Positions 1-11,869 of a DNA stretch of 64,000 nucleotides are shown here, in pieces. The notes under the pieces were generated by a model that was not told the DNA's origin, searched no databases, and was given only the letters and a program-made list of their open reading frames with translations. The DNA lies in the NCBI GenBank assembly GCA_025331445.1, contig JAIWNE010000123.1, positions 35,429 to 99,428 of the forward strand, in the 5' to 3' direction. Each line of letters starts with the position of its first letter. Position 1 is the first letter of the stretch. The stretch comes from Blakeslea trispora (lineage: Eukaryota > Mucoromycota > Mucoromycetes > Mucorales > Choanephoraceae). Position numbers and translations under genes: made by a program.

Positions 1-384
1 TGTGCCTTTTATAACAGAAAACAGGATCCTTTTGTGTCTAAACGATTGTCCTCATTAATGGCAGAGTCTGGGTTTCGTAGAATTCAAAGCGATTTTCAAT
101 CTATACCCTTAGGCTGGGGGTATGACAAGATATCAGCTAACCAACAATTGCAATTAAGTTTAAAGAAACATGTCCGTTGTTCCGAATTTGCAAGAGCAGC
201 TTGTTGTCACAGACTTGAATTGCTTAAATCTATCCAACCATGGTTCACTCGTGAAAACAATATCGATGAATCGAAATACAAGACATATATCCAGCAGCTG
301 CCAACTGAATGGTTTCATTCAAAATCTTATGTCAATTGGCATCGTGCTACCGCTCAGAAACCTCACTTTGTTGTTAATATCTAA
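1..384 (+). CDS. C-terminal part of a probable SAM-dependent methyltransferase (5' end outside window)
   Basis: The reading frame is open from the first base to the TAA at 382-384, so only the last 127 codons are present and the start lies upstream of the window. The visible part has the pattern of the region after the Rossmann core in class I fungal methyltransferases: a helix followed by a MAESGF motif, as in 'AEAGF' strands, then an IPLGWG segment and a helical C-terminal region ending NWHRATAQKP. The order of elements resembles the C-terminal third of the complete methyltransferase at 36800-38294, but identity looks low. The SAM-binding motif itself is not in the window, so the family call is inference. 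No intron is visible in this part. Confidence 0.45.
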   Translation, partial: CAFYNRKQDPFVSKRLSSLMAESGFRRIQSDFQSIPLGWGYDKISANQQLQLSLKKHVRCSEFARAACCHRLELLKSIQPWFTRENNIDESKYKTYIQQLPTEWFHSKSYVNWHRATAQKPHFVVNI

Positions 385-1854
385 TTTTTTTGTATTATTG
401 CTATTTATATCCCTCTGTCTTTTTTTTTTTTTTAAAAAGAGCATTGTCATCACTGTATAATATTTGAAATAAACTCAAAAACAATCATGCTTTTCATTCT
501 ATGTTTGATGAGACAAGAGCGAAACAAGCTTTACAAAACACAAGTCAGAGAGATGGATGCTTGAACCGATTTCTTTGGACTGGAGAAATTGTATGCTAAT
601 AGCAGCTGTTATCTTTCAAGCGAACTAGCAAGTACTCGATATAATCGTTAATGAAATTCTATATCGAGAGAGTTTTTACGATCTTTTTTTTTCTTACCCA
701 ATATCCTGTTTAGTCATATAAATAAGAGGCAAACAAGTTCGCGAATATCTGAAGAAAGTGTGCCTCACATAATCTGGTTGATCGTCATGTCAACACACCT
801 TAACTTTCTAAGATCTGTTGATGTAAAAATAACTTTGAAATATTTCACAAAGTATTAGCTAGTCTTTCAAGCTATCCCAATTATTCAGTGTAACTTTGAA
901 GATATTTTTTCTTTTGAAGGAGTGTGCTATCATCAAGATTTGATGTATCAACGTAAGTCTGTAGCACAACCAACATTCATTCTTGACTATGTGTGGTGTG
1001 ACAAATTTACTAAACTTATTTCAATTGTGTTATTAAAAATTAGTTTTTTCAAGTCTTATTTGTTGTATGTTTGCTTGGCATCATCAACAACACATACATG
1101 CTTAATCTCGATTGATGATAATTCACTTGTTCGCTTTATGACCGCATCTTTAAATAAATTTTTGATGTGTGATTCCAATAAAAAGAAGATGGCTTGTCGC
1201 TCTTCTGTTGGTTACAGACGAGAGAAGACAATAATTACTATAGGAACCTTTTATTTGATAGCTCGTCGACTTGAAGGATATCCGCGAGTCTTGTTAGTAC
1301 TCTGACTTGGTAACGATATCTGTTTCTTGAGTGTGAGGCCCTTTTTTTTTATGCTGTGTCGATTTTTTTTTCTGTGTACAATCTATTTCCGAATATGGCG
1401 TATGCATGGCGCACAGTCGTTTTTTCATACAATTGGCATGATTTGCGTGTAACCAACGTAAAAGCAGGACTTTTTGTAACTTATGGTATATTGGATCGAT
1501 TGCTTTCATCACAGTCAATTTTGCTGGTATTTTTTTTTAAGGTGCACAAAATGATACAAGGTTCACAAAGCTACCTTAAACTTCTTATGAAATTAATATG
1601 TCTACATAATTATAGATCATGCCCATCTCTCACTTGTAACAAGAAAAAAAAATACTGTCATGATTGTGTAAAAGATGTAGAAGCAAGCGGTTATCATTTC
1701 TTTTTTTTTTTTGGAACAGAGCTACCAGCTACTAGTAAAACAATAAATGTATTAACGATATAGTTGAGGCGACACATAGAGGATGAAATGTCCCCAAAAC
1801 TCAATTGATGATCTCCCTGGTAGACGATAATTCTCAGCCATTTCTTGCGTTTAA
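385..1854. other. Intergenic, AT-rich, with two long open stretches of unknown meaning
   Basis: This gap separates the convergent ends of the methyltransferase and the chitin deacetylase. Two frames on the + strand stay open for about 120 codons each (first ATG at 943 to about 1305, and about 1356-1763). Their composition is not convincingly coding, with runs of Phe, Leu and Lys from homopolymers and no recognised motif. I see no RNA gene or clear repeat here. Confidence 0.5.
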
Positions 1855-3728
1855 TTAACAAAATAATAAAACAATAGTCATCGCTGGTAAGGCGAAATGA
1901 CAAAAGCTAACATAAATGCTATTATTAGCATCGTTTGAGGCACCAGGACCATTTGCAACAACTCCGTTTCCCCCAGTTGTACGGTTAACAGGGACTGCAG
2001 TATCCTTGTATTGACACTCTGTTGAAGTACAGAGACAGACGTTTCCGATAGGGTCCCACCATTTAGTACTATAGTGCGATGAGTAAATTAAATATGAACG
2101 TATTCATATTGTTGAGAGAAACTTACTCGCAGTCATTTGGAAGAGGATACCTATAACCTGCAGAACCAGCTTGAGCGATGGCATTTGGCTTCGGTGTATC
2201 AAGTGTAGGAGCAGTGCTGGGACAATTAAAGCATGTGCTAAAGGTAGTTGTGCCAAAGTTACAGCTATAATTTATAGGCTTATTAGAGCTAAGACAACAT
2301 AAAGCTATAGAGAGCTACATGCCTGTTTAATAGTCCATCATCTGTATTGCCATTGTTATCATCATCAAGACCATTACAAATCTCTTTGGATATGACAGGC
2401 TGCTCACATTTCATATAGTCTTGACGACCGAGCTCTGAAGATTTAACAGGATTCTTCATCCACTGAAGTAATTGTTGGTTAGTAACAAACCAAACGTCAG
2501 GTTTTTCTGACAAGGTTTTAATAAGCGAAATAATTCCATCAAGCTGAGGCTTAGGGTCTGGTAAACCAGGATATCCTGTTAAATGAGCTACAGTATCTTT
2601 TGAGTAACAGCAATGAATAAACAAGCAGGAATTATGGCTTACTTGGATGCACATAGATACCAAAAGGTTGTCTTCCTCCATTATAGTGTTTATCGAATAA
2701 ATCAAGACTCCATTTTACTACATCGTCTGGTTGTCCAGATAAGTATGTATCCATCAATTGTGGCGTACTCTTGTTATCAAATATAGCATACATTGGAATC
2801 TCCCAAAGACCAGGGATTTTGGACTGGCTATCACCACATATACCAGTCCAGCAATCATTCGCCATACCATTGTCAAGTGTGTATGGCCAATAAGCATCTT
2901 CCTGTAATGCACTAGCGCTAGAATCATAATTAAAGCCAAGTTTGGAGAGATGGTTTAATGTGTCTTGTGTATAGTTTAGAAAGGGTGCACGAAATCCTTG
3001 GATTTTTCCATTAGGGACACCACCGTACGTATTTATCATTTCTCTACAGCTTAATATTTCCTCTTTTAAAAGGAGTTACAAAGGAGTTTCAAGGAGTGAA
3101 GACCTGCATTTGACTTTTTCGCAGGCAAATATGCAAAACTATTTCACTTACTATCTGAGGGCGATCCTACATGTGAGAATGTATGGCTGAGAAACAGAAT
3201 TAGCCTTTTTTTCATATAAAACCAAAGTAAGCACTTACTCTGCAATCTCATTACCAGAGGAATACCATTGTTGAACAAGAGAAAAGTCTGTATATTGCAT
3301 TGATACAAACCTAGAATATGAAATAAGTAAGCTTGATCAGTTAATTCGTCGTGCATATTGATCTACCAGGTGCCTCTGCCAGAGCAACCGTTTGGGTTCC
3401 TAAACAACAATTAGATGCATGAAATAGCTTCTTTTTTGTTTTGATCTACTTGCGTCACATTCAACATCTTCTTTGCTGTCTTATAAAGTTGAGCTTGGAC
3501 TGAATCATCAAAAGTCACTGTTACAAACTGAGGTGTTTCGCTAGGTAAAAGGCCATTTGGGGGGTTTTTGGAGGCACACGCACAGTTGTTGGAGATCTTA
3601 CAGTTGTTAGGATCACAAGAATAAGAAAAGCTAGTAGGTGCACCTTGACGTACAACAGCTCCCTCTGATTGAGCCCATGATTGAGCCACAAAAAAGGACA
3701 GGACTAAAGAAATTGTCAAAAACCTCAT
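1855..3728 (-). CDS. GPI-anchored chitin deacetylase (polysaccharide deacetylase family, CE4)
   Basis: Removes acetyl groups from chitin to give chitosan in the cell wall, a characteristic Mucorales activity. The start MRFLTISLVL opens a signal peptide ending near AQSWAQ. The NodB-like motifs are present in order: TFDD (metal-binding Asp, here followed by S rather than G), HTFSH (metal-binding histidines), RAPF, DSSA, LWEIPM and the late catalytic-type HP of GIYVHP. A Cys-rich tail with CNGLDDDNNGN follows, then an Asn/Gly/Ser linker and a hydrophobic end (FALPAMTIVLLFC), typical of a GPI-anchor signal. I count eight exons with introns near 50 nt. The join of exons 1 and 2 keeps frame only with a weaker donor (GTTGAA) than the obvious GTAGAT at about 3449. 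It converges with the upstream + gene. Confidence 0.9.
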
Positions 3729-3893
3729 TCTCTTTATCTTGATAAAAAGATTTTTTTTTAAAAAAGAAGAACAAAGAGAAAAGGAAAAGAAAGACAAACT
3801 GCTTTATTATACATTTGGAACACAACAAAAAAGTAAAGGAGCTGGATGTTTATTTTTTTTTATCCCTTTTTTTTTATACGATAAGTTTGTTCA

Positions 3894-5523
3894 TTATTTC
3901 TTATGTCTAACACAAAAATCGTCCAGTCTCTTGTAAGCTTCTTCAAGACGATCATATGTAGGGGTAACCACGATTCTGAAAAAGTTTGGATAATCAAAGC
4001 ACTAAATCAAAACTAAGCATCAAAGAGTTCTCTTTCTTTTTTTTTCCTAAAAATAACACACTTACCGCTCCTGGAAGGCAAACTACGTTTTCTTCATCAA
4101 GAAGCTTTGCACAAAAGTCAATATCGGACTCAAAGCCCTTGAACTTCTCGATCTCGATACCAACCATCATATACATAGCACCTTGAGGGTTGACAGGCAA
4201 CAAACCATCAATCTTAGACACCTTGTCCATACTGAGCTTGACATTTTCCTTTGTGCCAAAATAAGGAATACAATAAAAGAAAAGAAAAAGAATGAGCACA
4301 TTGCCTATTTCTTTAATCTGAAGACAACATTTTACCTCAAGCTGCTTAATCGTGTCTTCAAAGAACGAAGCGGGCGTCTTTTCTAAAATCTCTGGAAGGG
4401 CGGATTGAATAAGAGAGTTTGGCCCAAGAATGGTCTGAGCAAGCTGATGAAGAGCTTTATGAATTTCTGTAAAGACCTCATTACGATCATGGATAAGAAT
4501 CCATCCAACTCTCCAACCAGGAACTAACCATTTCTTTGCAAGACCACCAACAGACAAGACGGGGACTGTAGATGTCAATGTAGCCATAGGATGAAATTTG
4601 CTACCTTCAAAAACAAGGTCACAGTAGATCTCATCAGCAATGATTGGAACATGGTGTTTTTCTGCTAGTGCCAGAATATCTAAAAGATGCTCGCGAGAAA
4701 ACACAGAGCCACAAGGATTGGAGGGACTAGCGGCAAGTAGTTAGAATAATAAACAAATCTTTTCTACATCTCTTCACTCGCTTCATACTTGTTGATTAAA
4801 ATAGCTGCGGTATTTTCGTCGATTAAGCGCTCCATTTGCTTCAGGTCAGCTTCCCAGCTTTGCTCAGGCTACAAAAAAAAAGGTGAATAGAATTAGACAT
4901 TCTGTTGAATACTAAGGTGCATTGTTCATACCAACAAGTCATAGAATCTTGGCTCTACAAACTTCAAGGCAGCCAATGAAGGATAGAGTGAGAATCCTGG
5001 ACGGGGCAAAAGAATGTTTTGTCCTTCGTTACAGAGAGCAGTAAAACACATCTCAAGGGCACCAGAGCAACCATTAGTTAAAATTACATCATCTGCTGTA
5101 AGAGGAGCTGCAGGATCAGAATGTTGCTGAGCAACAGCATTTCGTGCAACCAAATAACCTGATTTGCTTTTATGTAAGCATGTTTTCTGTAGACTCGATT
5201 TAAAAAAAATAGTCAGTTACCATCAGCAGGAGGATATCCATTGGAACGAAAGCTTTCAATTTGCTTGATTACAGCATTGTTAATGCTAGAATCGACATTG
5301 AAATTACCGAAAATAGTAGGATCGCCTATTTTGGAATTTGCTTTAGAAATGTAGTGCTAACAAGATCTCTGCAATGTTGGTACTTGCCAATGGACAAACT
5401 GATCAAAGGTTTAGTCAGATTGGGGTTCAACTTGAGCTTGTCTACAATAGCTCTGATGGGGTTGCGAGCTTGTTTAGCAATTCTGGATGCCTTAATATTC
5501 CAGCTAGTACGGTTCGGACTCAT
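3894..5523 (-). CDS. Class I PLP aminotransferase, tyrosine/aromatic aminotransferase type
   Basis: Transfers amino groups between an aromatic amino acid and a 2-oxo acid with pyridoxal phosphate. The start MSPNRTSWNIKASRIAKQAR is followed by the tyrosine-aminotransferase hallmark NPIRAIVDKL and by ISLSIGDPTIFGNF. Further landmarks are SNGYPPADG, NGCSGALEMCF, LLPRPGFSLY, INNPSNPCGSVFS (spliced), IIADEIYCDLVF and SVGGLAKKWLVPGWRVGWI, which holds the Schiff-base lysine. The C-terminal FDYPNFFRIVVTP segment is rebuilt across the last intron. It has about seven exons with introns of 50-90 nt. Length, about 410-420 residues, fits fungal and animal TAT. The substrate cannot be separated from alanine or kynurenine relatives by sequence alone, but NPIRAIVD favours TAT. 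The downstream neighbour on the same strand is the chitin deacetylase, separated by about 165 bp. Confidence 0.88.
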
Positions 5524-6659
5524 AGTTTGAAGGCTATTGACAAGAAAAAGAGAGAGAGAGGGAGGACACAGGGGCGAATCTGAGAAAATAAAATGGGCTT
5601 AAATACGAGTTTCAGTAAATAATATTGGGTAAAAAAAAATATATATATTTGGATTGTCAAAACTGATCTTTTAAGATCAGAGACCCAATCTGACAAAAGC
5701 AGTTTGATAACGCGAATTTATCTTTCTAGCTATCAAAGCGCTTATTTATTTTTTTCAGTATTGTCTACTTGGTCCAACGCGTTTCAATATGATTTGCATA
5801 GTGTTCTAGCCATACGAGTTGCTGCTAGCAATTATTATCAAGCCACTATACTAAGTCGTCTTTGGCAGAAATGTTCATTGATTTTTTTTCAAAAAGAATT
5901 CACATTCGAACCATTCAAGCGAAAAATTTCTCTTTTTTAATGACAACGTGGGAAACATATAGTTCTTCCATTACCAAGAAACAGATTTTTGGGCTACCTC
6001 TATAGCGATATCTGCTTGTCATTCCTTCATGCATTATCTTTGTAATATGACAAGATGCTAGCTAAATTTCTCAACCAAATTTATCAAAATAGATGTAAGT
6101 CTATCATCAACTTGTTAAACAGCTGAATATCACAGAGCAAAAGATAATAATCGGCGTTAGGAAATAAGACTTGTTTGCAGCTAATCAAAGCGATAGGTAA
6201 ATATTCAGTGCAGTTCTGGAATACATCTTATATGCTGTTCATACACTGTAATTTCAATACTTCTTGACAGGCGTGGCCCTTTTAAGGCATTCTATTTTGT
6301 ATCTATACGTCTTCACACTTTTCTTTTGTTTTGCTATAAAAGTTTTGCAAGCGGTAGAAGAAGCTTTCTAATAGCACACGCATCATAAATATTATTTTCT
6401 TGAAAAAGATGAGCAAACTTTTTATGTCAGCTATCTTTTTTTTTTTTCGCAACTCTTTGTGGTATAAAAAACTAGATGTTAAATCACAGAGATCTAACTG
6501 AATTTACTTTTGATGTGGTCTTTCCATATCTATTTGTCGCATTTTAAAGAAAGTGAAGGAGAGATTCTCGGGTTCATAAAACGAGCTGAGGGTGTTGAAA
6601 AATACTGTTCAGCCACGGATAGATGAGTTGCGTTGATAGTGAATGCTACATGTGGTAGA
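5524..6659. other. Intergenic upstream of the aminotransferase
   Basis: AT-rich, with poly-A near 5631 and a short perfect hairpin with 8-bp arms CTGATCTT/AAGATCAG at 5663-5680. No supported gene is visible. Confidence 0.5.
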
Positions 6660-7080
6660 AATAGTGTTTTATAGACGCTCGAAGGCAATCGATTGCTGTT
6701 GGAAGTCGATGTAAGCAGCTGTAGAAGGGGAGTGGTGGTTGTGCAAGTAAGTGTTGCTATTGCGGAAAAGACTTGCCCGACAAAGAGATGGCTTCAGTTT
6801 TATGTAGATTAAGGTGAGTGTTAGATGCTGCACTATATGTAGGATGGTGTGAAGAAGGTGATCAAAGTCACAGTGGTTGCGAAAGAAAACCAGAGTATCA
6901 TCAGCATAGGCTAGATTTGATGGCCTGAGAGGGGAGTGTCGCATAAATAGAGTTTTAGAATGGAAACTATCTCTATTCTCCTCTTAAACCACTTCATTAA
7001 AATGGCTCTACTAGAAAATGCAGGAGCGAGGCGGTGTAAGAAATAGATTTGATATGAATGAAACTGTAACGTTCATGTCG
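6660..7080 (-). mobile_element. Decayed non-LTR (LINE) reverse transcriptase fragment, YADD palm region
   Basis: On the minus strand the translation contains NLAYADDTLVFF, the catalytic YADD motif of LINE-type reverse transcriptases, followed by the usual segment with 'LKPSLCRASLF', which matches the position of the conserved lysine/serine block after YADD. Upstream, at about 7010-7075, stretches such as VSFISNLFLTPPRSC resemble the segment just before the RGLRQGDPLSP block, but stops and frameshifts break the frame. Only the palm part of the element is left. It is a dead remnant, with no EN or RNase H domain and no poly-A tail found. Confidence 0.7.
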
Positions 7081-7901
7081 TTGTTCAGGTGCTTAAGAGA
7101 CGGGGCCTTCTTGCTGAAGCTAAAAATTATGTGTTGAGGATTCTGAGCAAATTGTACTGCATTCATTTATACAGAATCTGGAGGCATGCACAACAACATC
7201 AAAAAATAAATCAGAGATGGCATAGCAAGTATAGTTACGGAGAAACCATTGCATTTTTACCACTTAGATCAAGATCGTTCTAACACAAAAAAAAACATAT
7301 CAAAAGACTTACATACCTTTTTCGCATCTAACAGTACTAAATTCATCAAATTCTGATCACTTCATCTTGTGCAATCGTATCTAGACTGGAAAGTGAAATG
7401 TCTAAAACATATCTCTATCGCTTTTTCATTCACTTTAAATAACAAAGAAGATTTGACAATCGTATCTCTTGTTTTTTATATTCTCATGTTTAAATAATTA
7501 ATTCTAGATATTCTGACCACAGGTTTTCAATTGCAAATTATAGCTTCATCTATAAACGCACTTTTTTATACTTGAAAAATCAAAAATCAAACAGAAAACC
7601 CCCATCATCTAGCATTTGTTTATTTTGTCATACTAGACAATAAAACAAGGGTAAGGAAGGCTTGTTATAGCTTCAACAGAATGTTTGCTTGAAAGATTTT
7701 GTGTTTTAGCAAGAAGATACAGTTAGCTGTTTGTCTATCTTGTCTTGGACCATTTTTGGAAAAAGTATAAAGACTAACCTTCAGCTGTTAGATTTGATAT
7801 ACAGTGTCACACACAAAAAAAGAGGTGAAGAAACTATGCTGTCTTTGTCAAACTTAAAGTGTCATTTTGAACAAACACACTTGTTTAGTAGAACTCGTCA
7901 T
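7081..7901. other. Intergenic, nothing recognised
   Basis: AT-rich sequence with short A-runs. Short open frames here have no recognisable motif. Confidence 0.4.
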
Positions 7902-8207
7902 TTAGCCATATGATTTGTTACTGACTCTATCAGCGGAATCACTAAAAGCTGGCGCTGTACATAGAGAGCCATAATGTTGAAGACTACATAAAGCATCACA
8001 CGCTTTTGAAGACTGTTTACTTCTTCGTACATAGAAACCATTGCAAGTTCCCTTGTTACATTTCTTGTTTTCCAGGTCCAGACTCAAACAACAAGCTAGA
8101 AAATAAAAAACCAATTTTGTCTTTTTTTTTTAGACTTTATGATCTATTTTTTTCTTCTTACCTTTGAGAGTTAGGGTGGCTTTTAAAGCTTCGGCAAAAC
8201 CAAAGTT
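7902..8207 (-). pseudogene. Possible small cysteine-rich protein, two exons, 5' end not found
   Basis: A minus-strand exon (about 8098 down to 7902, stop TAG) encodes a hydrophilic stretch with eight cysteines: ACCLSLD, KKCNKGTCNGF, KACDALCSL and GSLCTAPAF. It is preceded by a good acceptor (TTTTCTAG). About 68 nt upstream lies a donor (AAAG/GTAAGAAG) at the end of an open exon reading INFGFAEALKATLTLK, which itself follows a CTAG acceptor. The two pieces join in phase (G|CT gives Ala-Cys-Cys). No initiating exon with signal peptide could be placed, so this may be the 3' part of a small secreted Cys-rich gene or a remnant. I do not recognise the family. Confidence 0.3.
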
Positions 8208-9851
8208 GATCTAGTTTGTTAATCTCTCATCTTGTAATAAAAAAAAAGGGGTAAGGCGGGTTGAACCGAGACAATCTCAAGTGATGTTTATGCCAATTTA
8301 TTAATATTTTGGGTATTGTTTCTTTCTTTGTTTTTCAATATAGCAATAACCTAGCTAAAAATTGATCATCAGCCCATTTGAAATACACATGTCAAGGTTC
8401 TACAAAGAAAGTAGATTGATTTTTTGTCTGTGCTTTTGTACAACATCGAGACGATTCTATGTAACATCAGCATTCCCCTGCAGTCAATAGTGTCCACAGT
8501 TTAGTAAATAACTGTGAATCAAATCTCTTTTTGCTGCTTGTATCTTTTTTGTTTTTTTTTGCATAAAAAGTGTCAAAAATGTTTTGCGCAGATCAACAAA
8601 ACAAAACCTTTAAAGTTTTTTAATTTAAACAATAAGCCTTGATTCCCTCTTCTTTTTTTTTTGCACTGCTAGACAAAAACAGTTTAGGGGTGACAACGTT
8701 GACTTTGAATGAAAAACATATCGTTTTATACACAAAACCAAACTCTACCCTTTGGTGTGTTTGACTGTAAAATATCAAAAAACATATTGAATCTTTACAT
8801 GCGGTTTACACGTTTCTGGTTCTTGCATGTCTTTATTCCGTTGCTTGTCCCTTATTTTTAACGTTCATATTCTAGTCCGTCACAAGCACCGTAAAAAAAA
8901 ATAGAAAGAGTCTAAAACGATGAGAAGCCAAAAATAATTATTTTGTCTCGTTTTGTGAGTAATTTACATTTAAGAAAATATGTGTGTAACTTTATGTAGC
9001 ATTTGAATCGTACAGGTATTAGATGTCCGTACTCAATCTATCTATCTCCTTTTGTTCTACAGTTAGCGATTAAGCTGCTTACAAACAACAACATGGTTGA
9101 CCATAAAACTTTTTTTTGCCACTGTCTTTCTCCTTGAGTGACGTCTGTCGTTTTCTTTTCTAGAAGATACATATTGCATTAGCCGAATAGATCACCGAGA
9201 TTATTTGATAGAGCATCATGACAATACCCAATCGTAGAGATTGTATTCTGATTTGCCTGAAAAAACGAGAGCATCATTTCAACCACCTATCAAAAAATAT
9301 ATGCGATCAGATAGAGAGAGAGTACAAGAAATGCCTCTATATCACGATACAGAATCTTCTATGTAGATGCTACTAACAGCCTATCTCGGTAATATAAAAG
9401 CCGCTTTCGGCTAGATGACAATGCGCCCAATAAATCACATACTTTCATGTCGCCTATACTGGCTGCCTCATTCGTTGAAAATTAAAGTTTACTTGAACTA
9501 TGTCTCTTCATTGTAAACCAGCTGACCCTAGTACAATTCAATTCAGGATAACGAGGATAGCACGATTTGAATCTGTTCTTTTCTCGCGTCTCCTAATAAA
9601 AAAACCCAACATGCTATAGTCACACTAGCCGGGTTTTATAACCATTACTTTATCAATTAAACTTTGTTGCAAACTTTCTTTTTCATTTGATTTTGCAACT
9701 GGCTTTCTCTCTTTTTCTTTTTTCTCTAAAAAGGCGTTGGTCCAAAACACAAGCAGTGAAGAATAAGAAAATTGTAAAGCTCTTAGCTCATTCAAAATAG
9801 CACAATTTGGTTTGACTAACTTGGGTTATCCTTTTAGAGTATTTTGTAATC
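8208..9851. other. Intergenic and promoter region of the Rua1-domain gene
   Basis: Long AT-rich spacer with several short homopolymers. No tRNA or protein gene is recognised. The last few hundred bases should contain the promoter and 5' UTR of the gene starting at 9852; a pyrimidine-rich stretch lies at about 9676-9730. Confidence 0.45.
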
Positions 9852-11869
9852 ATGTCTTTCTTTACGAAGCTACCTCCTCAAAACGACTATGGGCAATTCA
9901 AGGTTTCGGATATGCTTGACCATACTTTTATACAATCTGAGCTTTGCTTTGATCAGGAACAAAAACCTCACAAAAACTTAAACTTGCTGTCTCAGTCTAA
10001 AGATGAACTCAGCTGTGCACAACAAACAGATGCAGTATTTTCATTTCAAGATGGTGTCTCAAATGACAACGTATCATCACAATGGGTCAAGCAAGAATCA
10101 AGTGAATACAATCAAGATATCAATTGTAAGTACCTTTCAAATAATGCATGCTTATGTGATCTAATTGATTTTTTGTGATTCCTTTTGTTTACACATACAC
10201 CTTTCCTACAAAAAAGTTTTATTTGACTATAATGATATGTCAAACACTCGCAGCATGAAAGAAAACTGTGCAAGTGTCAGCACTGTTAACTTAGGCGTCT
10301 TTGAAACCAAAAATCCAGCTGCCCTTGGACTAGACTCAGCATCATCTCCGTCATCATCTACAGCAACTGATGACAATAATTTGTTTTTCTACAACCATCA
10401 GCAGATGAATTCAACTCGTTGCTTCTCCCTTGTAGATTCAGAAATCGAATCACTTAATCAGATAGGTGCAGGCCATCTCTCCCAAAACTGTGCCTATCCA
10501 CCTTCACCTCACAGTGAGCACAAAAGCGTTCAAAACACTCTTTTTGTTGATGAAAGAAATACATACGCACCATCTTTAGATGATTATCCAGCATCCACTA
10601 CTAAGATTTCGATGCCGACACATTATGATTCTAACTATTGTGCGATCTGGCAAAACAGTATCCAGCCTCACCAACAAACATCTACAATCAGTAAAGATGT
10701 TCAATCAAGTTGCCATAGTGTTCCTTTTGCTTCAACAAAGATGGCCACACCTGACTTGCACTCATATTCTGAGAAGAACACCAGGAAGCGCTCTATTGTA
10801 GACGAAATACTACAAGATAACATATGTATGTTATCGATTGCATCCAGCTTTAGTGAACCCATTCCTACAGTAACTACAGCTCGACATTGGACGCAATCTC
10901 ATGAGATACAATCTTCCTTTGGATCGCCTTGTAAACGAAGTAAATCGCTTCAAAGCAGCGCCGTTCCTCCTTCAATAGAAAATGCAATGTATAACACAGT
11001 CTCGAATGTCTCTCAAAATTGTCCTTCTCATTTGAGTACACATCCTCATCATACATCAGCTAAAAGTGATGTCTTACGCACCGAAAGCCCCATAGGAAGT
11101 CTATCCAGAAATCACAATAATTCATCAACAAGCCGCATATCATCTACCCCAAAACCCGAGATAGAAAACCTATCCATACTAGATACATCATCTGCCAATC
11201 AATATATGCTCCCCAGCAGCCATTTCTTGTCAGACGGTAATCCGTAGGCTCATAGAAATTACATGCTACATATTAATACTAACGCTCACTTAATTTATAG
11301 CTATGCCTCGCAGACAAAAACTACGCTACGAAGGTGATTATTATACACCTAAATGGGTTCGATTTACTGGTCACCTAAAAGAAGGATATTGTGATATTTG
11401 CCATCCTGGTAAATGGCTTCAGCTCAAAAACAGCGCCTACTGGTAAGAAATACCGACAAGGAATCAGATAGTTTTCGTTTACAGCATACTAAGTATAAAC
11501 ATATACCATAGGTATCACAAGCAGTTTTATCATGGTATATCATCTGTATCTGGCAAACCTTTCATGAAACCAATGGAGCAGCGCATGGGAAAAGGCGATG
11601 TTATTGAGGGACTATGTCATCAGTGCAATCGGTTTGTTCCTGCCTGTAATGGAAAGAAAAAGAATAACTACATGTTGTGGTATCGGCATGCTCATAAGGT
11701 TTGCGGTCTTTTTTTATTCAATGTCACGGTGCATACATCTAAACTTTACTGCTGTGTTTTTTTTATAAAATAGTGTCATTTGTACGATAAGCCCAAAGCT
11801 GTTACTTCCCAAAATACTGTTGTGACCAACACATCATTTTCTCAGGAAGCTATTTTGCCTCAGAGCTAA
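9852..11869 (+). CDS. Putative transcription regulator with Rua1-type C-terminal domain (DUF4451)
   Basis: Five exons: 9852-10125, 10217-11236, 11301-11442, 11512-11698 and 11774-11869; all junctions keep phase. The first 400 or so residues are rich in Ser, Thr, Asn and His with no fold I recognise, as expected for a disordered regulatory region. The C-terminal part has the hallmark pattern of the Rua1 C-terminal domain: RYEGDYYTPKWVR, EGYCDICHPGKWLQLKNSAYW, FYHGISSVSG, EGLCHQCNRFVPAC and a final WYRHAHKCHLY. The paired Cys and His residues (CDIC, CHQC, HAHKCH) suggest zinc binding. In Ustilago maydis, Rua1 activates the ustilagic acid cluster; here no such cluster is near, so the target genes are unknown. 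A KRSKSL-like basic stretch in exon 2 may be a nuclear localisation signal. Confidence 0.8.
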
